DNA from: an uncultured Ruminococcus sp.
GTDB lineage: Bacteria; Bacillota; Clostridia; Oscillospirales; Acutalibacteraceae
Reading direction: 5' to 3'
Length of the DNA: 64,000 bases
Assembly: GCA_902799245.1 (NCBI GenBank)
Contig: CADBZY010000002.1
Span: 180,042 to 244,041 of the forward strand
In this document: one piece after another, positions 40,634-50,071 of the stretch
Layout: each line of letters starts with the position of its first letter
How positions within the stretch are numbered: position 1 is the first letter of the stretch
The notes under the pieces: model-generated
What the model was told of the DNA's origin: nothing
Databases searched by the model: none
Seen by the model: the letters and a program-made list of their open reading frames with translations, nothing else
Made by a program: the position numbers and the translations under genes

Positions 40634-41680
40634 TTAAAGTGCCTCCTTCATGGCTTTTTCACGCTTTGCAAGCGCTCTGTCGTGCTTTGCCATGATTTCG
40701 ACCAGTTGTTCATAGCTTGTGCTCTGCGGATTCCAGCCGAGGACGGTTCTGGCCTTGGTCGGGTCGCCGAGAAGGTTGTCCACGTCCGTCGGACGGAACC
40801 ACGCGGGATTGACGCACACCAGCATTTTTCCGTTCTGGGCGTCATAGCCCTTTTCGTCAAGACCGCTGCCCTCCCAGCGTACGGTAATGCCGTTGGCGGC
40901 AAATGCCTTCTCTGTAAAATCGCGCACGGTGTGCTGTTCGCCCGTGGCGATGACAAAATCGTCCGGCTGCTCCTGCTGCATGATCAGCCACATGCATTCG
41001 ACGTAATCCTTGGCATAACCCCAGTCGCGCAGGGAATCCATGTTGCCCAGTTCGAGGTGATCCTGCAGCCCTTCGGCGATGCGTCCGGCGGCAAGGGTGA
41101 TCTTGCGCGTGACGAAGTTCTCGCCGCGGCGCTCCGACTCGTGATTGAAGAGGATGCCGTTGACGGCGAACATGCCGTATGCCTCGCGGTACTCCTTCAC
41201 CATCCAGAAGCCGTACTGCTTGGCGATGGCGTAGGGACTGTACGGGTGGAATGGCGTCGTCTCCTTCTGGGGAACTTCCTCCACCTTGCCGTAAAGCTCA
41301 GAGGTGGAAGCCTGGTAGATTTTGCAGGTCTTTTCCATGCCGAGCAGTCTGACGGCTTCGAGAATCCGCAGCACGCCGATGGCGTCCACGTCGCCGGAAT
41401 ACTCCGGCACATCAAAGCTCACCTGCACATGACTCTGCGCGGCAAGATTATAGATTTCATCGGGCTTTGTTTCCCGGATGATTCTTATTAAGGAAGTGGA
41501 ATCGGTCAGGTCGCCGTCGTGCAGCTTTATCCTGCCGGTCAGATGCTCGATACGTCCGGTATTGGCAATGGAGGCGCGGCGGGTGATGCCGTGTACCTCA
41601 TATCCCTTTTCCAGCAGCAGTTCGGCGAGGTAGGAGCCGTCCTGTCCGGTGATACCCGTGATCAGCGCGATTTTGTTCAT
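40634..41680 (-). CDS. gmd: GDP-mannose 4,6-dehydratase
   Basis: 348 residues from ATG 41680 (AGGGGAAG upstream). Motifs: [63 protein letters not shown] and [16 protein letters not shown]. Converts GDP-mannose to GDP-4-keto-6-deoxy-D-mannose, the branch point to GDP-fucose and other 6-deoxyhexoses. Four bases separate it from fcl. Confidence 0.96.
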   Translation of the reverse strand: MNKIALITGITGQDGSYLAELLLEKGYEVHGITRRASIANTGRIEHLTGRIKLHDGDLTDSTSLIRIIRETKPDEIYNLAAQSHVQVSFDVPEYSGDVDAIGVLRILEAVRLLGMEKTCKIYQASTSELYGKVEEVPQKETTPFHPYSPYAIAKQYGFWMVKEYREAYGMFAVNGILFNHESERRGENFVTRKITLAAGRIAEGLQDHLELGNMDSLRDWGYAKDYVECMWLIMQQEQPDDFVIATGEQHTVRDFTEKAFAANGITVRWEGSGLDEKGYDAQNGKMLVCVNPAWFRPTDVDNLLGDPTKARTVLGWNPQSTSYEQLVEIMAKHDRALAKREKAMKEAL

Positions 41681-41754
41681 GTATAATCTTCCCCTAATGA
41701 TCGGTTGTATTGGTTGTGAGTGGTCATTTGCTTGCAATGGAAGCGGCTGTCGTG

Positions 41755-42825
41755 TCAGGATTCATAGATCTTTTTGTATGTTTCCAGAAAATGCGCGGGA
41801 TTCAGTTGATTCCTGTAGCTTTCCGCTTTTTTGTCGTATTGGAAATCCAGTGCGCTTACGCGGCTGAGCGCGGTTTCGGTCTTTTGCAGAATATCCGCCT
41901 CGTCGCTGACGTCCGCGGTCATGCCGAGATGATGCCGCGCCGTGATGTCTCCCAATGTGCCGTGCGAACACGCCAGAATCATCTTGCGGCAGCACACGCC
42001 GTCTGTCAGAGGGCCGCTCGCTCCGTTAAAATCGGGTCTGTAGATACAGTAGATGATGTCGGAGGCCGCTATGCCGGATTTATATTCCTCGTCCGTCAGC
42101 GGCCGGAACATGCAGTGAACCTTCTGCCGATAGAGTTCTGTCGCGTCCCTTATCGCCTGTTCTGTCACATCGGTCAGCCTGCCGAGCATCAGAAGCTGAA
42201 AATCCCTGTCGGATTTTTGCAGTATTCGCAGGAACGGAATGATATTCTTGTAGGAGGAAATGCCTCCGATAATGCCGATAACCGGAACGTCCGGCTGCAA
42301 TTGAAAATCCATTTTGCACCGGACGCCGTTCAATTCAGCAAAATTATCAAATTCAAAAGCCGGATATTCGCAGTGCTCGACGTTCTTTACCCCGGCCGCC
42401 TTCATCTGTCGTCTGAGCGCTTCCGAATGAACGACGCAGGTATGCCTGCGCCCGGAATTCATCAGTCTGTAGCTGATCCTGCGCGCCGTACCGGCGTAAA
42501 AATTGTGATATGTGATGATAACCCTGTCGCATCCCAACGAATGCAGGCCCGCGCCGAAGCAGCGCATCAGACTGTCGCCGTCAAGAATGTGAACGACGTC
42601 AATCCGGTTTTGTTTTACAATCTGCCGGATCTGCCTGACCCAGGCCGCATAGCTTTTGAAGGATTTCAGCGGCAAATCGGTCTGAAACCGGTAGAAATGA
42701 TCCTCGGGAAAGCCTGTGTTTTCAGGCGCAAAAGAAAAGAATTCCGGGCCGTCGATCTTTGACAGCCATTGCAGATAAATCCTGCGATGCCCGCTGAAAT
42801 TTCGCTCACATAAAAGAATCTTCAT
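41755..42825 (-). CDS. Glycosyltransferase, GT4-like
   Basis: 356 residues from ATG 42825. GT-B fold with a Rossmann start ([20 protein letters not shown]) and a second Rossmann half from [20 protein letters not shown]. The region [20 protein letters not shown] sits where GT4 enzymes bind the donor nucleotide sugar, but the classic EAMA-type 'E..a.G.Pvi' motif is weak. Donor and acceptor unknown. Overlaps nothing; lies between gmd and the UDP-sugar dehydrogenase in the same operon. Confidence 0.78.
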   Translation of the reverse strand: MKILLCERNFSGHRRIYLQWLSKIDGPEFFSFAPENTGFPEDHFYRFQTDLPLKSFKSYAAWVRQIRQIVKQNRIDVVHILDGDSLMRCFGAGLHSLGCDRVIITYHNFYAGTARRISYRLMNSGRRHTCVVHSEALRRQMKAAGVKNVEHCEYPAFEFDNFAELNGVRCKMDFQLQPDVPVIGIIGGISSYKNIIPFLRILQKSDRDFQLLMLGRLTDVTEQAIRDATELYRQKVHCMFRPLTDEEYKSGIAASDIIYCIYRPDFNGASGPLTDGVCCRKMILACSHGTLGDITARHHLGMTADVSDEADILQKTETALSRVSALDFQYDKKAESYRNQLNPAHFLETYKKIYES

Positions 42826-42827
42826 TA

Positions 42828-44150
42828 TTACAGCCTCCACCAGTTTAAGCCGGAAGCTTTCAGCTCTTGGATTTGGTAGATTCCCTTCACGTCTATCAGC
42901 ACCTTCTCACCGTCCGGCGCCTTCCGGAAAAGTCCCTTGACGGTGCTCAACGGCATATGGCGGAATTCACGGTGCGCCACGGCGACGATGACGCAGTCCG
43001 CGTCGGAAACATCTTCCAGCCGTGTGAGCGTCACCCCGTATTCGTGCATCGCTTCGCTTTCGGAAGCCCAAGGATCGACGACCACCGGCTCAATGCCGTA
43101 TTCGCCCATCCTCCTGATAATGTCGATTACCTTGCTGTTGCGTGTGTCGGGACAGTTTTCCTTGAAGGTAAGACCGAGAATCACCACTTTGCTTTTTCTA
43201 GGAGCAAGCCCCGTCTGTATCATTTTTTTAATGGCGGCATCCGCGACATAGGAACCCATGCTGTCGTTGACGATGCGGCCGTTGAGAATAATCTGGCTGT
43301 GATAGCCGAGCTTTTCCGCCTGGTAGGTGAAGTAATAAGGATCGACGCCTATGCAGTGTCCGCCCACAAGACCGGGGCGGAAACCGAGGGCGTTCCATTT
43401 GGTGTTCATGCCGTCAACGACTTCGTTGGTGTCGATGTCCATGCGGTCAAATACCATCGCCAGTTCGTTCATGAAGGCGATGTTGATGTCGCGCTGGCTG
43501 TTTTCCACCACCTTGATGGCCTCCGCCGTGCGGATATTGGAAACCGGATGGGTGCCGACCTCTATGACCAGATCATACGTCGATTTGATCTCCGCGAGGG
43601 TTTCGTCATCCATGCCGGATACTATTTTGTGAATGTTTTTGAGTCTGTGTTCTTTGTCGCCGGGATTGATTCGTTCCGGACTGTAGCCTATCTTGAAATC
43701 AACGCCGCATTTCAGCCCGGACGCGCGCTCTAAGATGGGAATGCACACGTCTTCGGTGCAGCCCGGATATACCGTGGATTCATAGACCACGACGGAGCCC
43801 GGCGTCAGATTGCGTCCCACGATTTCCGACGCGCCTGTCACGGGCGTCAGATCGGGCGTATGATCCGTGTTGACGGGAGTGGGAACGGCAACGATGTGAA
43901 ATTTGGCTCTTTGCAGATTTTTTTCGTCCGATGTGAATTCCACTGTCGTCTGCGCGATCGCTTCATTCCCGACTTCTCCCGTGGGGTCGATCCCCGATTG
44001 GTACTGCGCTATTTTATCCGCGTTCAAGTCAAACCCGATCACGTGAATTCCCTTTTCCGCAAATGCGACGGCAATAGGCATTCCTACATATCCCAATCCG
44101 ACCAAAGAAATGCTTTCTTCACGTTTTACGAGTTTCTCAAACAATGACAT
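42828..44150 (-). CDS. UDP-N-acetyl-hexosamine (or hexose) 6-dehydrogenase
   Basis: 440 residues. Nucleotide-sugar dehydrogenase of the WbpA/WbpO/TviB group: ISLVGLGYVGMPIAVAFAEKG, IVAVPTPVNTDHTPDL, YESTVYPGCTED, GYSPERINPGDKEH, TAEAIKVVENSQRDINIAF, the catalytic Cys in LVGGHCIGVDPYYFTY, and GLTFKENCPDTRNSK. Members oxidise UDP-GlcNAc, UDP-GalNAc or UDP-ManNAc to the uronic acid. The ER(I/V)NPGD and 'GFRPGLVGGHCI' forms suit an acetamido sugar better than UDP-glucose. Supplies an acidic sugar to the polysaccharide. Confidence 0.92.
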   Translation of the reverse strand: MSLFEKLVKREESISLVGLGYVGMPIAVAFAEKGIHVIGFDLNADKIAQYQSGIDPTGEVGNEAIAQTTVEFTSDEKNLQRAKFHIVAVPTPVNTDHTPDLTPVTGASEIVGRNLTPGSVVVYESTVYPGCTEDVCIPILERASGLKCGVDFKIGYSPERINPGDKEHRLKNIHKIVSGMDDETLAEIKSTYDLVIEVGTHPVSNIRTAEAIKVVENSQRDINIAFMNELAMVFDRMDIDTNEVVDGMNTKWNALGFRPGLVGGHCIGVDPYYFTYQAEKLGYHSQIILNGRIVNDSMGSYVADAAIKKMIQTGLAPRKSKVVILGLTFKENCPDTRNSKVIDIIRRMGEYGIEPVVVDPWASESEAMHEYGVTLTRLEDVSDADCVIVAVAHREFRHMPLSTVKGLFRKAPDGEKVLIDVKGIYQIQELKASGLNWWRL

Positions 44151-44152
44151 TT

Positions 44153-45295
44153 TTATCTTTCCTCCGAAGAATGGTTTTGATGGCGCATAGATTCCGTTGT
44201 CCGTTCAATCACTGTTCTGACCATATTGTCCCACGAGAACCGGCTGACAACGTACCGGTGGGCTTTTTCTCCGAGAGCGGGATCACAGTGGCTGAGGATA
44301 GCGGACGGCATTTCCAGCGGAGAATGAAAAAGATAACCTGTTTCGCGGTCTGTGATGATTTCATCCGGACCCGGCGCGTGAATGACATAAACAGGAAGTT
44401 CATAATACATGGCTTCCAGTATCGACATGCCGAATATCTCCGTTTTGGAGAAGCTCACCAGCGCCTCGCTTGTCCGGTAATATTTCCACATTTCGCTGTT
44501 AGGCACCTGTTCAATCCACGTTGCAAGGGATGACAACCCCTTGTTTTCCAGTTTCGCGGAAAGCTCGGATTTCAATGAGCCTTTGCCGATGACAATCAGT
44601 CTGTAACGCGGATCGGCCTGATGCAGCGCTTCCAGAACGGATACCGCTTGGAGCGGATCTCTGTCGCTCTCCAATCTGCCGACTATCAGAATATATTTCA
44701 GTGCCGGGTCGAGATGCAATTCCGCCTTGAGTGGATCGGAAGGGACGCGGTAATCCTTATGAAGCAGGTCAAAATCAAGTCCTACCGTAACGGTCTGTAC
44801 GTCTGTTATACCTTTTGCTTTCAATTCGCGTTCAACGGTCTTTGTTTTTGACAGAACGCCGCTTTTTTTGTAAGTGTTAAAGACACTTCCCGAGAAAACT
44901 TCCGAAAGCAGTCTTTTAAAAAATGATGTACTTGTGCTGTGCGTAATGCCGACGTATGGAATAAATACGATTCCATGCCTCCTGGCCCATCTGTAAACCG
45001 CGGAAGTCCGTATCTGAACATCAGAAAAGCATACAAGTACATCAAGATCGCGGCTGAGCCTTTTTTCGCACGAAAACACCGAGTTGTTGCCTACCGTCGG
45101 AACCGCAATCATATTGAGATGAACATTTTCAGCTATTTTTTCTCTTTTGTTAACGGCGTCCTTGCCCACACACTTATAAACCTCTACCGTGTGACCTTGA
45201 TTACCAAATGCCTTTGCAAGTCCAACTTCCTGCAGGTTATAAAACCCTTTGTTTCCAAACTTACCTACGCTAAGCACCAAAAGCCCGATTCGCAT
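44153..45295 (-). CDS. Glycosyltransferase, GT4 family
   Basis: 380 residues. N-terminal GT-B half with MRIGLLVLSVGKFGNKGF and an acceptor-side region, then the donor half from KYILIVGRLESDRDPLQAVS with VPNSEMWKYYRTSEALVSFS, and the retaining-enzyme motif SKTEIFGMSILEAMYYELPVYV (E-x7-E). Adds one sugar of the repeat; the linkage is unknown. Overlaps the gene before it by 26 bases. Confidence 0.88.
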   Translation of the reverse strand: MRIGLLVLSVGKFGNKGFYNLQEVGLAKAFGNQGHTVEVYKCVGKDAVNKREKIAENVHLNMIAVPTVGNNSVFSCEKRLSRDLDVLVCFSDVQIRTSAVYRWARRHGIVFIPYVGITHSTSTSFFKRLLSEVFSGSVFNTYKKSGVLSKTKTVERELKAKGITDVQTVTVGLDFDLLHKDYRVPSDPLKAELHLDPALKYILIVGRLESDRDPLQAVSVLEALHQADPRYRLIVIGKGSLKSELSAKLENKGLSSLATWIEQVPNSEMWKYYRTSEALVSFSKTEIFGMSILEAMYYELPVYVIHAPGPDEIITDRETGYLFHSPLEMPSAILSHCDPALGEKAHRYVVSRFSWDNMVRTVIERTTESMRHQNHSSEER

Positions 45296-45806
45296 TCTGT
45301 ACCTCCGTATATATATCCGTAAGAAGGCGATAATTTGCCTCCGGAGTGTATTTTCCCCCGTAAACGCGCCTGATGTCCGGACGGACGGAGCCGCCGGCCC
45401 TAAGACATTTTCTGACTGCGCTGATCAGTTCCTCCGCGTTTCCCGGCGCAAATTTCCAGCCTGTAACGCCTTCCTCTACGAGGCTCCCGGAATTGCCGAG
45501 ATCGGAGCAGATCACAGGCGTTCCGACAGAAAATGCCTCCACTATGGTCATGGGGAAACCCTCGTACAGCAGTGTCGGAAGAATAAGCGCGCTGCTGTGA
45601 GAAATCAGTTGTCTCAATTCGTTACTTTCAACATATCCCTTTACTTCTATAGGCAGCCCTTGCGAATGCTGTCTGCACCAGCCGTCAAGCGGGCCGCTGC
45701 CGCATAAAAAAAGCAGCGGAGCGTCGCCACCCATGCGTTCCCATGCTTCATAGAGCACTTGGATGCCTTTGAGTGCTTCAAGCCTTCCGACATAAATAAA
45801 ACTCAT
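45270..45806 (-). CDS. Glycosyltransferase, GT4, C-terminal half of a split gene
   Basis: 178 residues holding only the donor-binding half of a GT4 enzyme: MSFIYVGRLEALKGIQVLYE at the start, PLLFLCGSGPL, VKGYVESNELRQLISHSSAL, and LPTLLYEGFPMTIVEAFSVG with TPVICSDLGNSG. The ATG overlaps the TGA of the upstream half by ATGA, and GAGGTG lies six bases before it, so it can be translated on its own. The intact enzyme would be about 412 residues. A one-base shift separates the halves. Confidence 0.8.
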   Translation of the reverse strand: MSFIYVGRLEALKGIQVLYEAWERMGGDAPLLFLCGSGPLDGWCRQHSQGLPIEVKGYVESNELRQLISHSSALILPTLLYEGFPMTIVEAFSVGTPVICSDLGNSGSLVEEGVTGWKFAPGNAEELISAVRKCLRAGGSVRPDIRRVYGGKYTPEANYRLLTDIYTEVQNANRAFGA

Positions 45807-46510
45807 TGCTTCACCTCATTACGAACGGCGTCCTGCGTCGCCGGAGGGGCTTCAAAAGTGAAATTCGGTTTGACAAAAACCCGCGCGGGATGGATGATTA
45901 TCTTTTTCCTGTTGATAAGGAGAAGCTTTTGCTTATTGAACTCCGTCAGACAGATGTAATGCAGCTTGCGGTAAATCCCCGTTGTTCTGTGCAGCAGAGT
46001 GCTGATCACCAGAAGCAGCGTCTGGAGCTTGGAACCTCGGTAGCATCCGTGCCTGACAGCGCACAGAAGCCCTTTGCCGAGACAGTCCTCGCATACGTGT
46101 CCGTCCCGGTACAGAAGCGCGCCGGGGCAGATCAGGCGGAAATTGTGCACGGTCTGCACCACGGGAATGCCGCATCTGACAGCCGCGTAGTAGACAGAGG
46201 GCGAGATCAGATTGAGCGTATTGTGAACATGTACTATGTCTATCTTTTCGTTTTGAATAATTCTCCTGACATCCCGCGCCGACCGCGGATTATAGACCGT
46301 CATGAAAGGAAGAAGCAGTTTCTGGAAACGGCTCATTGTCTTGATTTCGTTGTTGTTTCTGGTATACAGAATGACTTCATGTCCGTTTTCCTCGAGCAGC
46401 TTTTTTTCGTTGGCGACAACGGTGTCCTCTCCGCCGGGAATCTGATAGTAATTATGAATGATAAGAATTTTCGGCTTGTTATCCGCATGACAGGGTGCTT
46501 TGGTCGACAT
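45803..46510 (-). CDS. Glycosyltransferase, GT4, N-terminal half of a split gene
   Basis: 235 residues that match the acceptor-binding half of a GT4 enzyme: ILIIHNYYQIPGGEDTVVAN, KLLEENGHEVILYTRNN, IVHVHNTLNLISPSVYYAA, VVQTVHNFRLICPGALLYRD and HVCEDCLGKGLLCAVRHGC. The PGGEDTVV and CEDCL patterns are typical of exopolysaccharide GT4 proteins about 400 residues long. It ends at a TGA exactly where the linker into the donor half should be; that half follows in another frame. Confidence 0.82.
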   Translation of the reverse strand: MSTKAPCHADNKPKILIIHNYYQIPGGEDTVVANEKKLLEENGHEVILYTRNNNEIKTMSRFQKLLLPFMTVYNPRSARDVRRIIQNEKIDIVHVHNTLNLISPSVYYAAVRCGIPVVQTVHNFRLICPGALLYRDGHVCEDCLGKGLLCAVRHGCYRGSKLQTLLLVISTLLHRTTGIYRKLHYICLTEFNKQKLLLINRKKIIIHPARVFVKPNFTFEAPPATQDAVRNEVKQ

Positions 46511-46513
46511 GTG

Positions 46514-47284
46514 CTAACTTCCTCTTATCATGGTTTTCCATATGAATTTTGAGTTGGTGACAAGGTATCTCTTAAAGAGTCTTCTCGGCTCCTGAATCAG
46601 CCGATAAAGCCATTCCAAATTGTGATTCTGCATAAAGGCCGGGGCACGGCTGATATTGCCGGCAAAGTAATCAAAGCCCGCGCCGACACCCACCATCAGT
46701 CCATTCACACGTCCCTGGTGCGCCGCCATCCATCTTTCCTGCTTGGGCGCGCCGAGTCCCACCCAGATGAAATCGGGAGCCGCGTCGCATATTCCTTCCG
46801 TGATTATGCTGTCCTCGTCCGCGCTGAGTTCACGGAACGGAGGGGAGCAGCTGCCGACTACCGTGATGCCGGGATAGTCTTTCTGTATATTGATAACCAG
46901 TTTTTCAAGCGTTTCGGGCGTACTGCCGTAGAAGTAATGGCGATAGCCCTTTTCGGCGGAGATTTTAAAGATCTCCCCCATATAATCCGGCCCCGTTGTG
47001 CGGGCAATCTGAGTGGCGCCGCGTTTGCGGCCGACTGTGGAAAGAGGGCCGCCGTCGGGAATGGTCAGGATGCTGCCGTTCTGAATGGCGCGGTAGTCCT
47101 CGTCCTCCGACGATCTTACGGTCGTATGTACATTGGCGACACAGATATAGTCGCCCCCCAGTAATTTGATATTCTCATCGGTAAAGCGAAGCAGCCACGG
47201 CATATTAATGTCGGCTATCTCCACTCCGAGAATAGTGACAGTCGGGATGGCAGACCTGTCCACCGCATGTTGAAATTTTTCCAT
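46514..47284 (-). CDS. WecG/TagA/CpsF family glycosyltransferase
   Basis: 256 residues. Family motifs: VNVHTTVRSS-like ICVANVHTTVRSSEDEDYR split at the conserved Asn, LTIPDGGPLSTVGRKRGA with the catalytic Asp, RTTGPDYMGEI, YFYGSTPETLEKL, IWVGLGAPKQERWM and GVGAGFDYFAGNISRAPAFM followed by LEWLYRLIQEPRRLFKRYL. Enzymes of this family (GT26) transfer ManNAc or a related N-acetyl sugar to a polyprenyl-linked acceptor. It is the first gene of the leftward operon, so it may add the second sugar of the repeat. Confidence 0.93.
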   Translation of the reverse strand: MEKFQHAVDRSAIPTVTILGVEIADINMPWLLRFTDENIKLLGGDYICVANVHTTVRSSEDEDYRAIQNGSILTIPDGGPLSTVGRKRGATQIARTTGPDYMGEIFKISAEKGYRHYFYGSTPETLEKLVINIQKDYPGITVVGSCSPPFRELSADEDSIITEGICDAAPDFIWVGLGAPKQERWMAAHQGRVNGLMVGVGAGFDYFAGNISRAPAFMQNHNLEWLYRLIQEPRRLFKRYLVTNSKFIWKTMIRGS

Positions 47285-47371
47285 CCACCATCACCGTCCT
47301 TTCGTTTTTTACCCAAAACCGTTAAATTATCGCACTTCTTTATTATCTTATTCAAAAGTATAATTGTTTTG

Positions 47372-47400
47372 ATTATAACATAACACTATAAAAAAAGCAA
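47372..47400 (-). promoter_or_regulatory. Promoter of the exopolysaccharide operon
   Basis: Minus strand: TTGCTT (47400-47395), 17 bases, TATAAT (47377-47372). It lies about 85 bases before the WecG-like start, and the whole spacer 47285-47555 is AT-rich with no gene. Confidence 0.7.
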
Positions 47401-47494
47401 CGATATTTACATTTTTTTAATATATAAAATTGAAAATACTATACGCTTTTTTACATTTTTTTAAGGTAATTCATTCAAAATTCCAACATAATCC

Positions 47495-47523
47495 TTGCAA
47501 ATTCTACACAAACATGATATTAT
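47495..47523 (+). promoter_or_regulatory. Promoter of the acyl-CoA ligase operon
   Basis: TTGCAA (47495-47500), 17 bases, TATTAT (47518-47523), 33 bases before the start codon. Divergent from the exopolysaccharide promoter. Confidence 0.7.
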
Positions 47524-47555
47524 ATATCTAATATTAACAAACGGAAGCGATAAAT

Positions 47556-49271
47556 ATGGACGAAAATCAACATTACAAGCAAAAAGAACATCTTATTTAC
47601 CCCGAAGCGACCATGTTTGAGATGGTGGAGAAATGCGCGGAGCAGTTCCCGGATGAGCCTGCCTATGAATTCTATGACAGAAAGACGAGCTACCGCCGCT
47701 TTATTGAAAAAATCGAACGCGCGGCGCGTGCTTTCTGCGCATCCGGCATCAACAAGGGCGACGCGGTGACAATCTGTATGCCAAACACACCGCAGGCGCT
47801 GGTATGCTTCTATGCGCTCAGCCGCATCGGCGCGATCGCCAATATGGTGCATCCTCTGTCGGCGCAGAACGAGGTCACCGGCTATCTCAACATTTCCGAG
47901 AGCAAAATGATCCTCACGGTGGATCTGTTTTACGAGAAGGTGGAGACGGCGCTCGCCAATGTCGATCATCCCGTGACCATTCTCACCTGCCGTATGCAGG
48001 AGGAGCTGCCGCTGAAATTAAAGCCGCTTTATCTGCTCAAAAAAGGCAAGGATTACCTGAAGTTCCCGAAGAAGCCGCACATTCTGTGGACGGATTTTCT
48101 CAAACGCGGCAGCGATCAGAGCATCGAACTGCCCGAAGTGACATTTGACCCGAAGCGCACGGCGGTCATACTGTACAGCGGCGGCACCAGCGGCACGCCC
48201 AAGGGCATTTGTCTGACCGACCTCAATTTCAACGCCTGCGCCATGCAGGCAATGGAGGCCATCGGCGAGGAATTCCGCAAGGGATTCAAAATGCTGAGCT
48301 GTATGCCGATGTTCCACGGCTTCGGACTGGGTATCAATATACATACCGTGCTGATTCACGGCGCGTGCTGCATTCTCATGCCGACCTTCAACAGCAAGTC
48401 CTATGCCGACATGCTGCGCCGGAAGCATCCGAATTTCATCGCCGGCGTACCGACGATCTTTGAGGCGCTGCTGCACATGCCGCAGCTCGACGGGCTGGAC
48501 ATGAGCTTCCTGCTCGGCATGTTCTGCGGCGGCGACAGCCTCTCGGTGGAGTTGAAAAAGAAGATCGACGCGTTCCTCAAAGCCCACAACGCCCATATTC
48601 AGGTGCGCGAAGGCTACGGACTGACCGAGTGCGTCACCGCGAGCTGCCTCACCCCGAAGGACGATTACCGCGAGGGCAGCATCGGCATTCCCTTCCCCGA
48701 TACGGTCTACTGCATTGTGAAGCCCGGCACGGACGAGCAGCTTCTTCCCGGCGAGGAGGGCGAGATCATTCTCAAAGGGCCGTCGCTCATGACGGGCTAT
48801 CTCAAAATGCCGGAGGAAACGGCCAAGACCCTCCGCGTGCTGCCCGACGGGGACACATGGCTGTACACCGGCGACCTCGGCGTGATGGACAAGGACGGAT
48901 ATGTGTATTTCCGGCAGCGGCTCAAGCGCATGATCATCACCAACGGCTACAACGTCTATCCCTCAAAGCTGGAGAACATCATCGACAGCTGTCCCGAGGT
49001 TTCCTACAGCTGCGTCATCGGCGTAAAAGACCCGCGCAGAATGCAGCGCGTCAAGGCATTCATTGTACCGGCGGACGGCGTGGAACCGACCGACGAGCTG
49101 AAAGAAAAAATCATGGAGCAGCTCCGGCTGCACATTGCAAAATACGCCCTGCCGCGGGAGATTGAATTCCGCACCGAACTGCCCAAGACACTTGTCGGCA
49201 AGGTTTCCTTCCGCCAGCTCGAGCAGGAGGAGGAAGAAAAGGAAAAGAACGCGGAGGATACGGGTCAATGA
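47556..49271 (+). CDS. AMP-dependent acyl-CoA/acyl-acid ligase
   Basis: 571 residues of the ANL superfamily. Adenylation motifs: ILYSGGTSGTPKGICLT (A3), REGYGLTECVTASCLTP (A5), WLYTGDLGVMDKDGYVYFRQ (A7/A8) and LPKTLVGKVSFRQLE with the C-terminal catalytic Lys. It activates a carboxylic acid, probably a medium or long acyl chain, as the acyl-AMP and passes it to CoA or another thiol. First gene of a four-gene operon; the next gene overlaps it by ATGA. Confidence 0.92.
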   Translation: MDENQHYKQKEHLIYPEATMFEMVEKCAEQFPDEPAYEFYDRKTSYRRFIEKIERAARAFCASGINKGDAVTICMPNTPQALVCFYALSRIGAIANMVHPLSAQNEVTGYLNISESKMILTVDLFYEKVETALANVDHPVTILTCRMQEELPLKLKPLYLLKKGKDYLKFPKKPHILWTDFLKRGSDQSIELPEVTFDPKRTAVILYSGGTSGTPKGICLTDLNFNACAMQAMEAIGEEFRKGFKMLSCMPMFHGFGLGINIHTVLIHGACCILMPTFNSKSYADMLRRKHPNFIAGVPTIFEALLHMPQLDGLDMSFLLGMFCGGDSLSVELKKKIDAFLKAHNAHIQVREGYGLTECVTASCLTPKDDYREGSIGIPFPDTVYCIVKPGTDEQLLPGEEGEIILKGPSLMTGYLKMPEETAKTLRVLPDGDTWLYTGDLGVMDKDGYVYFRQRLKRMIITNGYNVYPSKLENIIDSCPEVSYSCVIGVKDPRRMQRVKAFIVPADGVEPTDELKEKIMEQLRLHIAKYALPREIEFRTELPKTLVGKVSFRQLEQEEEEKEKNAEDTGQ

Positions 49272-50071
49272 AGCTGAAATGGTACGGAACGGCGGCGCTG
49301 CTGGTTTATGATGAGCAATCGACGATTGCGTTTGACCCGTTTTTAGGCATCTGCCACGGTGACAGTCATCCCGAAAGGATTTCCATGAACGGAGTGGGAG
49401 CGCTGATGCCGGTTTCGGATGTGTTTGTCACCCACGGTCATTTCGACCACATCATTCAGATACCGGCGCTGTATGCCGGCGGAAACGTAACAATTCACGC
49501 TACTTCCACGCCGTGCGAAACGTTAAGAAATCATGGAGTTTCGGAAAAACAGCTTGACATTCTCTCTCCCGGCGGTTATTATGCAGTAGGGAATTTTACC
49601 GTTCACGCCATACAGGGACGGCACTGTCAGTTTGACAAACCGCTGGTGATCAGGACCGCCCTGCGGTTCCTCCGTCCCGGTAACTTAAAGCACGGACTGC
49701 GGCTGGTGCAATGCAACAAGGAATACCCCGAAAACGGAGAAACGCTCTTTTACGAGCTGCAATGCGGCGGCAAAAGATTGCAGATCATGGGCAGCATGGG
49801 TCTTGACGAAAGCGAAACATATCCCACGGGTGCCGACCTGCTGATTCTGCCCTATCAGGGAAAGAGCGACCCGCTGCCATACGCCGCTTCACTGGTGGAA
49901 AAGCTGATGCCGAAGGCGATACTGCTCGACCATTACGACGACAGCTTTCCGCCCATGACCGCACGGGTAGCCACGGCGGCATTTGAAAGACTGATGCGCG
50001 AGAAATACAATATTCCCTGCCGCGCAATGAAGCAGGGAATCACATACGATTTGGAGGAGCTGACCATATGA
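49268..50071 (+). CDS. MBL-fold metallohydrolase
   Basis: 267 residues. The metal-binding motif VTHGHFDHI and later Asp/His in LLDHYDDSF are those of the metallo-beta-lactamase fold; LKWYGTAALLVYDEQSTIAFDP (residues 3-24) fits the UlaG/YtnP-like start. Substrate unknown. It overlaps the ligase gene by four bases and the E2-like gene by four bases, so the three proteins are likely made together and may act on one acyl intermediate, perhaps as a thioesterase or lactonase; that is inference. Confidence 0.82.
   Translation: MKLKWYGTAALLVYDEQSTIAFDPFLGICHGDSHPERISMNGVGALMPVSDVFVTHGHFDHIIQIPALYAGGNVTIHATSTPCETLRNHGVSEKQLDILSPGGYYAVGNFTVHAIQGRHCQFDKPLVIRTALRFLRPGNLKHGLRLVQCNKEYPENGETLFYELQCGGKRLQIMGSMGLDESETYPTGADLLILPYQGKSDPLPYAASLVEKLMPKAILLDHYDDSFPPMTARVATAAFERLMREKYNIPCRAMKQGITYDLEELTI

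Noticed and set aside
38389..47164. Plus-strand frames opposite the exopolysaccharide genes (for example 40568-41491, 42867-43733, 46622-47164)
   Set aside because: All are antisense to well-identified enzymes and carry no motifs.
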